Source: Acidiferrum sp963764675
GTDB taxonomy: Bacteria; Acidobacteriota; Terriglobia; Acidiferrales; UBA7541
Length of the DNA stretch: 64,000 bases
Direction of reading: 5' to 3'
Assembly: GCA_963764675.1 (NCBI GenBank)
Contig: CAVXTQ010000011.1
Location: 62,001 to 126,000 of the forward strand
Positions within the stretch are counted from its first letter, which is position 1, and each line of letters opens with the position of its first letter. Under the pieces are notes generated by a model. The model had not been told where the DNA came from, ran no database searches, and saw only the letters and a list, made by a program, of their open reading frames with translations. The translations under genes were made by a program, and so were the position numbers. Shown piece by piece: positions 54,623 to 63,779 of this stretch.

Positions 54623-55093
54623 ATGAATACGGCCAAAACATTTCGCCACGGTCAGATCCTTCGGCTGGTCACCGACGCGCGCATCTCCAATCAGGAAGAG
54701 CTGCGCCGGCGCCTGGCTGCGCAGAAACTGCGCGTCACCCAAGCGACTCTTTCCCGTGACTTGCAGGAACTTCGCCTCGTCAAGACCCACGAGGGCTATA
54801 AGCAGGAAGCCGCGTTGCCTGAAGACTCCACCGGTTTGCCTTCGCTCGCGCATGCGCTGGGCGAGTTCCTTCTCGATATCCGTCCCGCGGAGAATATGCT
54901 CGTTTTGAAGACGCCCCCCAGCGGCGCGCAACCTCTCGCCGCCGCGGTAGACGGCGCCAAGTTCGGCGAAATCGCCGGAACCGTCGCGGGGGACGACACC
55001 GTCCTGATCATTACTCCGGATCGCAAGTCCCGCGAATCCCTGCAAAAGAAGATCGAGTCGCTGGTGAGTCGGCCGCTTCGCGGTCGCGGGTGA
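54623..55093 (+). CDS. argR: Arginine repressor
   Basis: 156 residues from ATG 54623; upstream in-frame starts (54521, 54584) would lie before or at the promoter. The N-terminal winged helix is visible (GQILRLVTDARISNQEELRRRL and VTQATLSRDLQELRLVK), followed by the oligomerisation and arginine-binding part (GTVAGDDTVLIITPDRK). It binds arginine and represses the biosynthetic genes. It leads the arg operon, so it is probably autoregulated through the boxes just upstream. Confidence 0.92.
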   Translation: MNTAKTFRHGQILRLVTDARISNQEELRRRLAAQKLRVTQATLSRDLQELRLVKTHEGYKQEAALPEDSTGLPSLAHALGEFLLDIRPAENMLVLKTPPSGAQPLAAAVDGAKFGEIAGTVAGDDTVLIITPDRKSRESLQKKIESLVSRPLRGRG

Positions 55094-55094
55094 A

Positions 55095-56126
55095 ATGAGA
55101 CATCCTAATCAAGTTGCGGTTCTAGGTGTCACCGGCTACACGGGTTTCGAGCTGGCGAGGATTTTGTTGCGCCATCCGAAGGTGACTAGCCCGGTCTTTT
55201 ACGTTCGCGAAACGCACGGCGCCAAATGCCTCGCCGAGCTGTTTCCGCAGCTTCGCGGCCTGGGCGAAGCCCCGCTGCGGCCGCTCTCGGTCGAAGCCAT
55301 CACGCAAAGCGGCGCCGGTACCACGTTCCTCGCTACACCTCACGAAGTGTCCGCCGAAATCGCGCCTGCGCTTGTGGAAGCCGGCCTGCGCGTGGTCGAT
55401 TTGAGCGGCGCGTTCCGTTTTCGCTCAGCCGACACTTTCAAGTCGTGGTACAAGCTGCCCACCCCTCATGCCAATTGGCTTGGCGAGGCTGTTTATGGCC
55501 TCCCGGAACTCTATTCCAGCGAAATCGCCAGTGCGCGGCTGATCGCTAATCCCGGCTGCTACGCAACCAGCGTGATTCTTGCGCTCCGCCCGCTCGCGGA
55601 AGAAGACTGGATTGCCGAAGGGAGCAGCGTGGTTTGCGACTGCAAGTCTGGCGCCAGCGGAGCGGGCAAGGAACCTCGTCGCGACCTCCATTTCGTCGAG
55701 GTCGACGAAAACTTCAAAGCTTACAACCTGTTCTCTCATCGCCACACGCCCGAGATTCTCGACCATACCGGCTTGAACGAGGACCGCGTAGTCTTCTCGA
55801 CGCACCTCTTGCCCCTCGCACGCGGAATCCTCTCGACTATTTACGTCACGCTCAACCAACCGCAAAGCGGCGAGGCTATAGAAGCGTTGTACCGCAAGTT
55901 TTATGCAGGCCGCAAAATGATGCGAATTTGGGCTGCAGGTACGTTGCCGGAGCTGCAGCACGTCGCGCACACGAACTTCTGCGACATCGGCTTCGCGCTG
56001 GACAAGTCTGGCCTGCGATTGGTGATCGTCTCTTGCCTCGACAATCTGGGAAAAGGCGCGGCGGGCCAGGCAGTTCAGAATTTCAATCACATGCTGGGGA
56101 TCGAGGAGCACACCGCACTGCAATGA
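55095..56126 (+). CDS. argC: N-acetyl-gamma-glutamyl-phosphate reductase
   Basis: 343 residues. The Rossmann motif VLGVTGYTGFELARIL is at residues about 9-24, the catalytic Cys in ANPGCYATSVI near 155, and the conserved HRHTPEI near 216. It reduces N-acetylglutamyl phosphate to the semialdehyde. It starts one base after argR and overlaps argB by 4 bases. LysY, which acts on LysW-bound substrates, is a paralogue that I cannot fully exclude, but argJ in the cluster supports the acetyl route. Confidence 0.93.
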   Translation: MRHPNQVAVLGVTGYTGFELARILLRHPKVTSPVFYVRETHGAKCLAELFPQLRGLGEAPLRPLSVEAITQSGAGTTFLATPHEVSAEIAPALVEAGLRVVDLSGAFRFRSADTFKSWYKLPTPHANWLGEAVYGLPELYSSEIASARLIANPGCYATSVILALRPLAEEDWIAEGSSVVCDCKSGASGAGKEPRRDLHFVEVDENFKAYNLFSHRHTPEILDHTGLNEDRVVFSTHLLPLARGILSTIYVTLNQPQSGEAIEALYRKFYAGRKMMRIWAAGTLPELQHVAHTNFCDIGFALDKSGLRLVIVSCLDNLGKGAAGQAVQNFNHMLGIEEHTALQ

Positions 56127-56953
56127 GAACCGTTATCAAACTCGCGGGTGCTTTGCTCGAAGATGACGCCACTGTGCGCGCGCTGGCTCGCCAGATCGCT
56201 GCCCTTGCACAGGAAGGCCACGAGCTACTGGTCGTCCACGGCGGCGGGCGCGTGTTCACCGCGACCCTCAAGCGTATGGGCATCGAAAGCAACTTTGTCG
56301 CCGGATTGCGCGTCACCGACCGCGAGACGCGCGATGTTGCCGTGATGGTGTTCGCCGGCTTGCTGAACAAGCGGTTGGCCGCGGCCATTTCCGCCGAAGG
56401 CCAGCACGCCGTCGGCATCTCCGCGGCCGACGCGAAGTGCTTCCTCGCAGAGCCCATGGTTCGCAATGACGTAGTCGGCAGTCTCGGCTTCGTCGGCTAT
56501 CTCACTGGCTTGAACAGCCCTTTTCTCGAGTCGCTTTGGCGCGAGGGGCTGATTCCCGTCGCGGCTTGTCTCGGCTTGGGGGCGGACAGCGAGCTCTACA
56601 ACATTAATGCCGACCACATGGCCGCCGCGTGTGCCGAATATCTCTCCGCGGACCAGTTGATCTATCTCACCGACGTAGCCGGAGTGTTGAGTGGAGACAA
56701 AGTCCTCGCTGCGATCGCCTGCGAAGACGTCGAGCGCCTGGTGCAGACTCGCGTCGTTTCCGGCGGCATGGTTCTAAAGCTCGAAGCGGCGAAGCGCGCG
56801 CTGGAAGGCGGCGTCCGCGACGTCCATATCGTTGGCGGCAGTTCGCCGGATTCTTTGCTCCGCGCCGCGCGCGCCGGCGCTGACGAAATTCCGGGCACGC
56901 GTGTCGTGCGCGAGCCGCTTTCCACGGCTCGGGCGGCTGTCTCGGTGGCATGA
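56123..56953 (+). CDS. argB: Acetylglutamate kinase
   Basis: 276 residues from ATG 56123, overlapping argC and argD by 4 bases each; a longer frame from 55634 overlaps argC and is rejected. Motifs: IKLAGALL near the start, VVHGGGRVFTATLKRMGI, GLRVTDRETRDV, and ADQLIYLTDVAGVL near 185. It phosphorylates N-acetylglutamate. The GGG motif is followed by RVF rather than the common PQI, a point shared by some LysZ-like kinases. Feedback inhibition by arginine is usual for the family but not visible here. Confidence 0.9.
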   Translation: MRTVIKLAGALLEDDATVRALARQIAALAQEGHELLVVHGGGRVFTATLKRMGIESNFVAGLRVTDRETRDVAVMVFAGLLNKRLAAAISAEGQHAVGISAADAKCFLAEPMVRNDVVGSLGFVGYLTGLNSPFLESLWREGLIPVAACLGLGADSELYNINADHMAAACAEYLSADQLIYLTDVAGVLSGDKVLAAIACEDVERLVQTRVVSGGMVLKLEAAKRALEGGVRDVHIVGGSSPDSLLRAARAGADEIPGTRVVREPLSTARAAVSVA

Positions 56954-58302
56954 TGGGCACACCGCACAAGGCGAAGAGCACTGTCCGCGCTGCACGCAAG
57001 CCGAAGCCATTCCACGTGCGACCCGCGAAGTCTGATCCCCGGCTGAGCGATGCCGACAGGTTTCTCTTGCCGACGTACAAGCGCCCTCCGATCGTCCTCA
57101 CCCATGGCCGAGGCTGTTACGTCTATGACGCTACAGGCAAGAAATATCTCGACTTCCTCGGCGGCATCGCCGTCAATGCGCTTGGTCACGCGCACCCACG
57201 CATCGTCAAAGTGATTCGCCGCGAGGCACCGCGAGCGATTCACCTCTCGAATCTCTATCACAATGCCTACCAGGGGCCGCTGGCGCGCAAGCTGGCCGAA
57301 TGGTCCGGTCTCGAACGCGTTTTTTTCTCCAACAGCGGCACAGAAGCCATCGAGGGCGCGCTGAAGCTGGCGCGTCTCTACGGCCGTAAAGCTGACGAAC
57401 CCTCGACAAGTCCAGCGGTGAAGCATCGCATTCTTGCGATGGAGAATTCCTTCCACGGACGCACGTTTGGCGCTGTTAGTGTCACCTCTACGGAAAAATA
57501 TCGCCTTCCCTTCGCGCCCCTTGTGCCCGGCGTGGAATTTGTGCGCTTCAACGATGTCGCCGACCTGGAATCAAAATTCGACGACACCGTCTGCGCCGTT
57601 CTGCTTGAGACCATTCAGGGCGAAGGCGGCGTCCATCCCGCAACACAGGCGTTCTGGGATCGCGCGCGCACACTTGCCACGCAGCGCGGCGCGCTGATGA
57701 TCGCCGACGAAATTCAATGCGGGCTTGGCCGTACCGGCCGCTACTTTGCTTATCAGGCGCTTGCGTCGAAGCCCGATGTCGCGGTTGTTGCCAAGCCGCT
57801 GGCCGCAGGCTTGCCTCTGGGTGCGATTCTCACCACCGACGCTGTTGCCGCGCGCATTTCTCCCGGCCTTCATGGCACCACCTTCGGCGGCGGACCGTTG
57901 GTCTGCGCGGCCGCGCTCGAGTTTTTGAAGATCGTCGAAGACGACAAGCTGCTTGAAAACGTTCGTGCTCGCGGCGCTGAACTTCGCGAAGGCCTTGCTG
58001 CACTGGCCGAGAAGTTCGATTTCATCCGCGAAATCCGCGGTGAAGGCTTGATCGTCGGCGTCGAGCTCTCCCTCGAAGGCGCGCCTTTCGTCGCCGAAGC
58101 CATGCGTCAGGGCTTGCTGATCAACTGCACGCACGATTACACGTTGCGCCTGCTGCCCCCATTCATCGTCAGCAAATCGCAGGTGCGCGAATTTCTTCGC
58201 GTCTTCGAGCTCGTTCTCGCGTCGGCTCCGAAGACGGAATCACCGGCCCCTTCGGAAAAGACGCACAATCCGCCGCGGATTGCTCATTCCGCAGCAAGGT
58301 GA
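56950..58302 (+). CDS. argD: Acetylornithine aminotransferase
   Basis: 450 residues; ATG 56950 overlaps argB by 4 bases. The PLP motifs are present: FFSNSGTEAIEGALKLAR near 122, LLETIQGEGGV near 218, IADEIQCGLGRTG near 253 and the Schiff-base Lys in VAVVAKPLAAGLPLGA near 280. An extension of about 35 residues at the N-terminus (HKAKSTVRAARKPKP) and a Pro/Thr-rich C-terminal tail make it longer than the usual 400. It makes N-acetylornithine and may also act in lysine synthesis. Confidence 0.94.
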   Translation: MMGTPHKAKSTVRAARKPKPFHVRPAKSDPRLSDADRFLLPTYKRPPIVLTHGRGCYVYDATGKKYLDFLGGIAVNALGHAHPRIVKVIRREAPRAIHLSNLYHNAYQGPLARKLAEWSGLERVFFSNSGTEAIEGALKLARLYGRKADEPSTSPAVKHRILAMENSFHGRTFGAVSVTSTEKYRLPFAPLVPGVEFVRFNDVADLESKFDDTVCAVLLETIQGEGGVHPATQAFWDRARTLATQRGALMIADEIQCGLGRTGRYFAYQALASKPDVAVVAKPLAAGLPLGAILTTDAVAARISPGLHGTTFGGGPLVCAAALEFLKIVEDDKLLENVRARGAELREGLAALAEKFDFIREIRGEGLIVGVELSLEGAPFVAEAMRQGLLINCTHDYTLRLLPPFIVSKSQVREFLRVFELVLASAPKTESPAPSEKTHNPPRIAHSAAR

Positions 58303-58312
58303 AAAAAGAAAA

Positions 58313-59260
58313 ATGACGACTGCTACGCTCGCTGCACCTATTTTGCTTGTCAACGATCTGCTCACCGGAGCGGAATGGAGCCCCGCGCAAACGCGCGAAC
58401 TCCTTCAGCTCACCGCGGAGATCAAAGCGCGTCCAGAGCGCTATGCCACCACGCTCTGCGGAAAATTCATCGCGCTGATCTTCGAGAAACCGTCGTTGCG
58501 CACCCGCGTCACGTTCGAGGTCGGCATTCAGAGCATGGGCGGGTCCGTTGTGTTCCTCGATCACACCCAAGCGCGGCTTGGTGAGCGCGAATCGATCGCG
58601 GACGTCGCGCGCAACCTCGAGCGCTGGGTCCACGGCATCGTCGCCCGCGTCTATGAACAGCGCGTGCTCGAACAAATGGCCGCAAGCGCGGACATTCCCG
58701 TAATCAATGCGTTGTCCGACAAATTCCACCCCTGCCAGGCGCTGGCGGACTTTTTCACACTTGAAGAAAAGTTTGGCTCCCTGCGCGGCTTCAAGTTGGC
58801 GTACGTCGGCGACGGCAACAACGTCTGCCACTCGTTGATCTTCCTGGCCGTCCGGCTCGGCGTGCATCTGCGCATCGCCACGCCGCCGGACTATACACCG
58901 GCGCCGGGCGTTCTCACGGAAGCGAAGCGCGTTGCTCGCGAGACCCGCGCAAAGATCGAGCTGTTTACCGATCCGCGCGAGGCGGTTGCCGGGGCGCAAG
59001 GCGTCTACACCGATTCATGGACCAGCATGGGATTTGAAGCCGAGGAGAAAGTGCGCAGCGCCGTATTCGCCCCTTACCAGGTGAACCGGGAGCTGATGGC
59101 GCTTGCCGCGCCCGGCGCCAGCTTCCTGCACTGTCTGCCGGCGCACCGCGGCTCGGAAGTTACCGCCGAGGTCCTCGACGGGCCGCAATCCGTCGTCCTC
59201 GACCAGTCCGAAAATCGCATGTACGCGCAGAAAGCCATTCTGCAAGCGCTCTTCGGCTAA
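58313..59260 (+). CDS. argF: Ornithine carbamoyltransferase
   Basis: 315 residues from ATG 58313 (AAGG..AAGAAA upstream); an ATG 11 codons earlier overlaps argD. Motifs: FEKPSLRTRVTFEVG for carbamoyl phosphate (the family SxRTR), FHPCQALADFFTLEE near 146, and HCLPAHRGSEV near 275 with the catalytic Cys. It condenses ornithine with carbamoyl phosphate to citrulline. It is 10 bases after argD; a hairpin follows before argG. Confidence 0.94.
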   Translation: MTTATLAAPILLVNDLLTGAEWSPAQTRELLQLTAEIKARPERYATTLCGKFIALIFEKPSLRTRVTFEVGIQSMGGSVVFLDHTQARLGERESIADVARNLERWVHGIVARVYEQRVLEQMAASADIPVINALSDKFHPCQALADFFTLEEKFGSLRGFKLAYVGDGNNVCHSLIFLAVRLGVHLRIATPPDYTPAPGVLTEAKRVARETRAKIELFTDPREAVAGAQGVYTDSWTSMGFEAEEKVRSAVFAPYQVNRELMALAAPGASFLHCLPAHRGSEVTAEVLDGPQSVVLDQSENRMYAQKAILQALFG

Positions 59261-59310
59261 TTGCCGCGACGCCACGACAATAAGGCGCGTTTCTCGCGAT
59301 AACTCTGTAG

Positions 59311-59330
59311 CCGCCCTCTTCAGAGGGCGG
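59311..59330 (+). terminator. Hairpin between argF and argG
   Basis: CCGCCCTC (59311-59318), loop TTCA, GAGGGCGG (59323-59330), a perfect 8-bp stem. Only GGTTT follows, so it is a weak intrinsic terminator at best. Its 3' arm contains the purine-rich stretch that would be the ribosome site of the small frame at 59338, so it could also be a regulatory stem. Confidence 0.55.
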
Positions 59331-59337
59331 GGTTTAG

Positions 59338-59379
59338 ATGAGCCAAAAGCGCAGAACGCGCCGTCGTAGAATGCGGTAG
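59338..59379 (+). CDS. Candidate arginine-rich leader peptide upstream of argG
   Basis: A 13-codon frame from ATG 59338 to TAG 59377-59379 reads MSQKRRTRRRRMR, with seven arginines. GAGGGCGGGG just upstream could be its ribosome site, partly inside the hairpin at 59311-59330. It ends 55 bases before the GTG of argG. Peptides rich in the end-product amino acid placed ahead of biosynthetic genes are classical attenuation leaders, but for arginine this is rarely described. Only pattern evidence exists, and short Arg-rich frames arise by chance in GC-rich DNA. Confidence 0.4.
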   Translation: MSQKRRTRRRRMR

Positions 59380-59434
59380 CCATAATCGCCACCGATATCG
59401 ACAAATTTGTGACCGAGAAAAAGGGAGAGGGTCT

Positions 59435-60652
59435 GTGAACAAGCAGCGAAGTAAACCGAAAAAGGTAGTGCTCGCCTATTCCGGCGGGCTCGATACCTCC
59501 ATCATCATCCCGTGGCTCAAGGAAAACTACGGCTGCGAAGTGATCGCCATGATCGGCGACGTCGGCCAGCAGGAAGACCTGCAAGCCGCATACAAAAAAG
59601 CTCTCGCCACGGGCGCTTCGTCCGCGTCCATCGAAGATCTGCGCGAAGAATTTGTCCGCGACTATATTTGGCCGACGTTGCGCGCCGGCGCCGTATATGA
59701 GCATACCTATCTGCTCGGCACGTCGATGGCGCGCCCGGTCATCGCAAAGCGCCAGGCAGAAATCGCGCTCAAGCTCGGCGCAGACGGCCTTGCGCATGGC
59801 TGCACCGGCAAGGGCAACGACCAAGTCCGCTTCGAGCTCGCCTACAAAGCCATCGCTCCGAATGTGCAGATCATTGCTCCCTGGCGTGAGTGGGACATCG
59901 ACTCCCGCGAAGACGCCATCGCTTACGCCGAAAAGCACAACGTGGCCATCGAGCAGAGCAAAAAAAACATCTACAGCCGCGACCGCAACATCTGGCACCT
60001 GAGCCACGAAGGCGGCGAACTCGAAGATCCCGCCAATTCGCCGAACGAAGCCATGTGGCAATGGGTCGCTTCGCCGGAAAAAGCTCCCGACAAAGCCGAA
60101 GAGGTCGAGATCGGCTTCGAGTCCGGGACGCCGGTTTCCGTCAATGCCACAAAACTCGGCCCCGTAGATCTCCTCAACAAGCTCAACGAAATCGCGGCTA
60201 CGCACGGAGTCGGCCGCACCGATCTCGTCGAGAATCGCCTCGTTGGCATGAAGTCGCGCGGCGCGTACGAGACTCCGGGCGGCACGCTGCTTGTCAAAGC
60301 GCACCAGGAACTCGAGCGTCTTACTGTCGACCGCGAAACCGCGCATTTTCAGCAGGCGCTTTCGCATCGCTACGCCGAGCTCGTCTACAACGGCGTCTGG
60401 TTTTCCACTTTGCGCGAATCGCTCGACGGATTCTTCAAAGTGGCGCAGCAATTCGTCACCGGCTCTGTCGGCTTGAAACTTTGGAAGGGCACGCTCAACG
60501 TCACCAGTCGCAAGTCGCCTTTCTCCTTGTATCGCGCCGATTTAGCGAGCTTTACCATGGGCCGATACAACCCGAAGGACGCCGAGGGCTTCATCAATCT
60601 CTTCGCGCTTCCGGTGACAGTGCGCCCGAAAGCCAAGGCAGAGAGCAAATAG
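59435..60652 (+). CDS. argG: Argininosuccinate synthase
   Basis: 405 residues from GTG 59435 (GGGAGAGG upstream). The PP-loop ATP motif VVLAYSGGLDTSIIIPWLKE is near residues 9-28, then GCTGKGNDQVRFEL near 119 and KSRGAYETPGG near 272. It joins citrulline and aspartate with ATP in the cytoplasm. It is separated from argF by 174 bases holding a hairpin and the leader candidate, so it may have its own control. Confidence 0.96.
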   Translation: MNKQRSKPKKVVLAYSGGLDTSIIIPWLKENYGCEVIAMIGDVGQQEDLQAAYKKALATGASSASIEDLREEFVRDYIWPTLRAGAVYEHTYLLGTSMARPVIAKRQAEIALKLGADGLAHGCTGKGNDQVRFELAYKAIAPNVQIIAPWREWDIDSREDAIAYAEKHNVAIEQSKKNIYSRDRNIWHLSHEGGELEDPANSPNEAMWQWVASPEKAPDKAEEVEIGFESGTPVSVNATKLGPVDLLNKLNEIAATHGVGRTDLVENRLVGMKSRGAYETPGGTLLVKAHQELERLTVDRETAHFQQALSHRYAELVYNGVWFSTLRESLDGFFKVAQQFVTGSVGLKLWKGTLNVTSRKSPFSLYRADLASFTMGRYNPKDAEGFINLFALPVTVRPKAKAESK

Positions 60653-60688
60653 AGATCTCAGCGACAGCAACTGCAAACTTCGATCGAA

Positions 60689-62116
60689 ATGCCGATGACC
60701 GAACGCAAAGACGATCGCTTGTGGGGAGGCCGCTTCGAGCGTGAGCCGAATGCGGACTTCGACGCGTTCCAGCGTTCATTCGCGTTTGACCACCGCCTCC
60801 TGCCCTACGAATTAGCCGTGGATCGCGCGTGGGCCAAAGCGCTGCAGAAGGTGGGCATCCTCACCGACGTGGAGGTGCGCGACACGATCGCCGCGCTGGA
60901 TCGTATCGCCACGCAGTTACAGAATGAGCGCGCTTTCCTCGAAGGTTCCACCGCGGAAGACGTCCATCATTTCGTGGAAAGCGCCCTGGTCCACGAACTT
61001 GGCGCGCTTGGCTGGAAGCTGCATACCGGCCGCAGCCGCAACGAACTCGTTGCCACGGATTTTCGCTTGTTCGTAATCGACGCCGCCGCACAAATTCAGC
61101 GCGGCTTGGCAGCCCTGCTGAACGCACTGCTCATCCAAGCGAAGGCCAACCTCGGCATGCCCATGGCTGGCATGACGCACATGCAGCACGCCCAGCCGAT
61201 CCTGCTTTCACATTTTCTACTCGCGCATGCCGAAGCGTTTTCGCGCGACGTCACGCGCCTCGAACACGCCGCCGCAAGTGCCGACGCGTGCCCCATGGGT
61301 TCCGGCGCGCTAGCCGGCAACAGTTTCGGCATCGACCGCAACGCCCTCGCACGGGATCTCGGCTTCTCGCGCATCACCGCAAACAGTGTGGACGCAGTCA
61401 GCGACCGCGACTTCGCGCTCGATTATCTTTTCGCCCTGGTCGGCATCGCTACGCATCTTTCGCGTCTTGCCGAAGATTTCGTCATCTTCGCTTCGCAGGA
61501 ATTCAGCTACGTCGTCCTTCCCGACGAATACTCCACCGGCAGCAGCCTGATGCCCCAAAAGAAAAACCCGGACGCGTGGGAGTTGATTCGCGGCAAGACC
61601 GGCCGCATAACAGGTGCGCTGATTGGCTTGCTCACCACATTGAAAGGCCTGCCCACCAGCTACCAGCGCGACTTGCAGGAAGACAAGGAAGCGCTTTTCG
61701 CCGCGCACGATCAGATTGCTGACATGGTCTCCGTCGCCACGGGCGCCATTGCCGCTACCAAATTCAATGCCGAGCGGCTGCGCACGGCTGCGTCGAATCC
61801 CGCATTGCTGGCCACTGACGCCGCCGACTATTTGGTGCATCGCGGACTGCCCTTCCGGCAAGCGCACGATCTGATCGGCAAGGTCCTCCGCGAAGCCGAA
61901 CGCCAGGGCAAACCGTGGACGCAGCTTTCTCTGGACGACACGCAGAAAATCTCGCCGCTCTTCCAGAAAGATTTTCTCGACGGGCCATCGGTCGAAACCG
62001 CGCTTGCGACCAAGAACGTACCCGGAGGAACAGCTCTGGAATCCGTCCGCGCCGCGATTGCTGAATTGCAGAACCGCATCACCAAGCTAACCACCAAAGG
62101 AGAAGTCCAGCCATGA
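60689..62116 (+). CDS. argH: Argininosuccinate lyase
   Basis: 475 residues; ATG 60689 or ATG 60695. The N-terminal LWGGRFEREPNADFDAFQRS and the signature GSSLMPQKKNPDAWEL with the catalytic serine near residue 290 identify the family; HTGRSRNELVATDFRLF near 112 is also typical. It splits argininosuccinate into arginine and fumarate. It lies 36 bases after argG. A 27-codon frame overlaps its stop. Confidence 0.95.
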   Translation: MPMTERKDDRLWGGRFEREPNADFDAFQRSFAFDHRLLPYELAVDRAWAKALQKVGILTDVEVRDTIAALDRIATQLQNERAFLEGSTAEDVHHFVESALVHELGALGWKLHTGRSRNELVATDFRLFVIDAAAQIQRGLAALLNALLIQAKANLGMPMAGMTHMQHAQPILLSHFLLAHAEAFSRDVTRLEHAAASADACPMGSGALAGNSFGIDRNALARDLGFSRITANSVDAVSDRDFALDYLFALVGIATHLSRLAEDFVIFASQEFSYVVLPDEYSTGSSLMPQKKNPDAWELIRGKTGRITGALIGLLTTLKGLPTSYQRDLQEDKEALFAAHDQIADMVSVATGAIAATKFNAERLRTAASNPALLATDAADYLVHRGLPFRQAHDLIGKVLREAERQGKPWTQLSLDDTQKISPLFQKDFLDGPSVETALATKNVPGGTALESVRAAIAELQNRITKLTTKGEVQP

Positions 62117-62196
62117 GCACGCAAGCTTTCAGTCTCCAGCAAACATTCGCGAAACCCGCGGAGGGCCGGAGGTTTCTTCCGGGAGCGTCGCGCTAA
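62113..62196 (+). CDS. Small ORF overlapping the argH stop
   Basis: ATG 62113 overlaps the argH stop by 4 bases (ATGA), with AAAGGAG about 10 bases upstream. It reads 27 residues (MSTQAFSLQQTFAKPAEGRR..) and stops at 62194-62196, 20 bases before argJ. It has no recognisable protein. It could be a coupling ORF, a gene remnant or chance. Confidence 0.35.
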   Translation: MSTQAFSLQQTFAKPAEGRRFLPGASR

Positions 62197-62215
62197 GGCC
62201 ACGGATACTCCTGGA

Positions 62216-63430
62216 ATGAAACACGCCCTCTCGGAAGCGTCTCTCCCGCGCGGTTTCCGCTTCGCCGCGACCGCCTGCGGTCTCAAGAAAACGGGCGCGC
62301 TCGATCTCGCCATTATTTCGAGTGATTTTCCCGCCTCCGCCGCTGCGGTCTTCACACAAAATCTGGTAGTTGCTCCGCCCGTGCTTGTTTCCAAGGGAAA
62401 TCTGCGCGCCTCCAAAGGCCGCATGCGCGGCGTTGTGGTCAATGCAGGCAATGCGAATTGCGCCACCGGCCCTGAGGGCTACGCCGCCGCACAGCGTACC
62501 GTCGCCGAGGCCGCCAAGCGCCTGAACTGTAGGCCCGAGGAGTTGTTTGTCTGTTCGACTGGCGTCATCGGCGTTCCTTTGGCGCTAGACAAAATCCTGC
62601 GCCGGCTGCCATTGCTGGCACGCCACCGCAGGCCGTCGGCCCGCTCGTTCGCGGAATTGTCGCTGGCCATCTGCACGACAGACACCCGCCCCAAGACCGC
62701 GGCCGCATCATTCAAGATGGCCGGGAAGCGAATTCACCTGGTCGGGTGCGCCAAAGGCGCGGGGATGATTCATCCAAACATGGCCACCACCCTTGCGTTC
62801 GTCGCGACCGACGCCGCCATTGCACCGGCGCTGCTGCAAAAAACTCTGCGCGAGGTCACCGCGCGCACCTTCAATTCCATCAGCATCGACGGTGACACTT
62901 CCACAAACGACACTCTGCTGGTGCTGGCCAATGGAGCGGCCGGCGCCCCTGCGATCAAGGCGGGCAGCACAGCGCACCGCGCGTTCACCGTCGCTCTCGG
63001 AGAGGTGTGCCACTCACTGGCGCTGCAGATCGTCGCCGACGGCGAAGGCGCGCAGCGAGTGATCGAGATCGTGGTGCGCGGCGCAAAAACCGAAGCCGCC
63101 GCGCGCCAGATCGCCCAGACCATCGCCACCTCGCCGCTGGTCAAGACGGCATTTGCCGGAGCCGATCCGAACTGGGGCCGCATCTTCGCAGCGGCAGGCC
63201 GCGCCGGAGTCCCGTTCGATCCTGCCCGCGTGGACATCACCATGGCCGGCATTCACGTGCTCAGCCGTGGCAAGCCGCTCGACTTCAACGAGCGCGCCGC
63301 CAGCAACCGTCTGCTCGCGGACTACGTCCCGATCGTCATGGACCTCCACGCCGGCCGCGCCCTCGCACGCTACTGGACCTGCGACTTCACAGCGGAATAC
63401 GTCCGCATCAACGCCAGTTACCGCACCTAA
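62216..63430 (+). CDS. argJ: Bifunctional glutamate N-acetyltransferase/ornithine acetyltransferase
   Basis: 404 residues. Autocleavage site: KGAGMIHPNMATTLAF near residues 178-193, where the family self-cleaves before the conserved Thr (usual HPNMAT(M/T)L). The conserved STGVIGVPL near 117 and DGDTSTNDT near 225 are present. It moves the acetyl group from N-acetylornithine to glutamate, so the cluster uses the cyclic pathway and needs no separate deacetylase. It closes the arg operon. Confidence 0.95.
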   Translation: MKHALSEASLPRGFRFAATACGLKKTGALDLAIISSDFPASAAAVFTQNLVVAPPVLVSKGNLRASKGRMRGVVVNAGNANCATGPEGYAAAQRTVAEAAKRLNCRPEELFVCSTGVIGVPLALDKILRRLPLLARHRRPSARSFAELSLAICTTDTRPKTAAASFKMAGKRIHLVGCAKGAGMIHPNMATTLAFVATDAAIAPALLQKTLREVTARTFNSISIDGDTSTNDTLLVLANGAAGAPAIKAGSTAHRAFTVALGEVCHSLALQIVADGEGAQRVIEIVVRGAKTEAAARQIAQTIATSPLVKTAFAGADPNWGRIFAAAGRAGVPFDPARVDITMAGIHVLSRGKPLDFNERAASNRLLADYVPIVMDLHAGRALARYWTCDFTAEYVRINASYRT

Positions 63431-63779
63431 CCTCGATGTAGGCTGCCTTTGGAGTGCGAAGCCCCGCTCCCGCTTTTTTCATGGCCGACTACCGCATGTC
63501 CTCACCCCTCGTCGCTTCACCGCATTTGTCATCCTGAGCGTAGCGAGGGATCTGCTTTTCCGGCTTGTCCTAGCGGCGTCGTTTCAGCGCGTCCCCCGTG
63601 AGCGCAGTGAGACCTCCTCACGCACGAACGACTCTCACCTATTGAGGTCCCTGCATTGAATTTCGTCCTAGCCTTGCATCGACCTATTGAGACCACTGCG
63701 TTTATCAGGCACTGGGTCGTTCCGACCGGCAACGCGGTGTATAATTTCGGCCTAAAAACTCTTCGTCCGGAGGTAATCA
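63431..63779. other. Intergenic region after argJ
   Basis: No gene is supported here. It holds a repeat-like stretch (63527-63556, listed separately) and, close to its end, TATAAT at 63741-63746, a good -10 box for the next gene; the matching -35 is weak. Confidence 0.5.
63527..63556. repeat. TGTCATCCTGAGCG intergenic repeat element
   Basis: TGTCATCCTGAGCG at 63527-63540 continues as TAGCGAGGGATCTGC. A related element in the other orientation is at 34821-34860. Elements of this form occur in several copies in genomes of related bacteria. Confidence 0.5.

Noticed and set aside
59015..60451. Long frame antisense to argF and argG
   Set aside because: Both arg genes are complete and confirmed by motifs; the antisense product is shadow coding.
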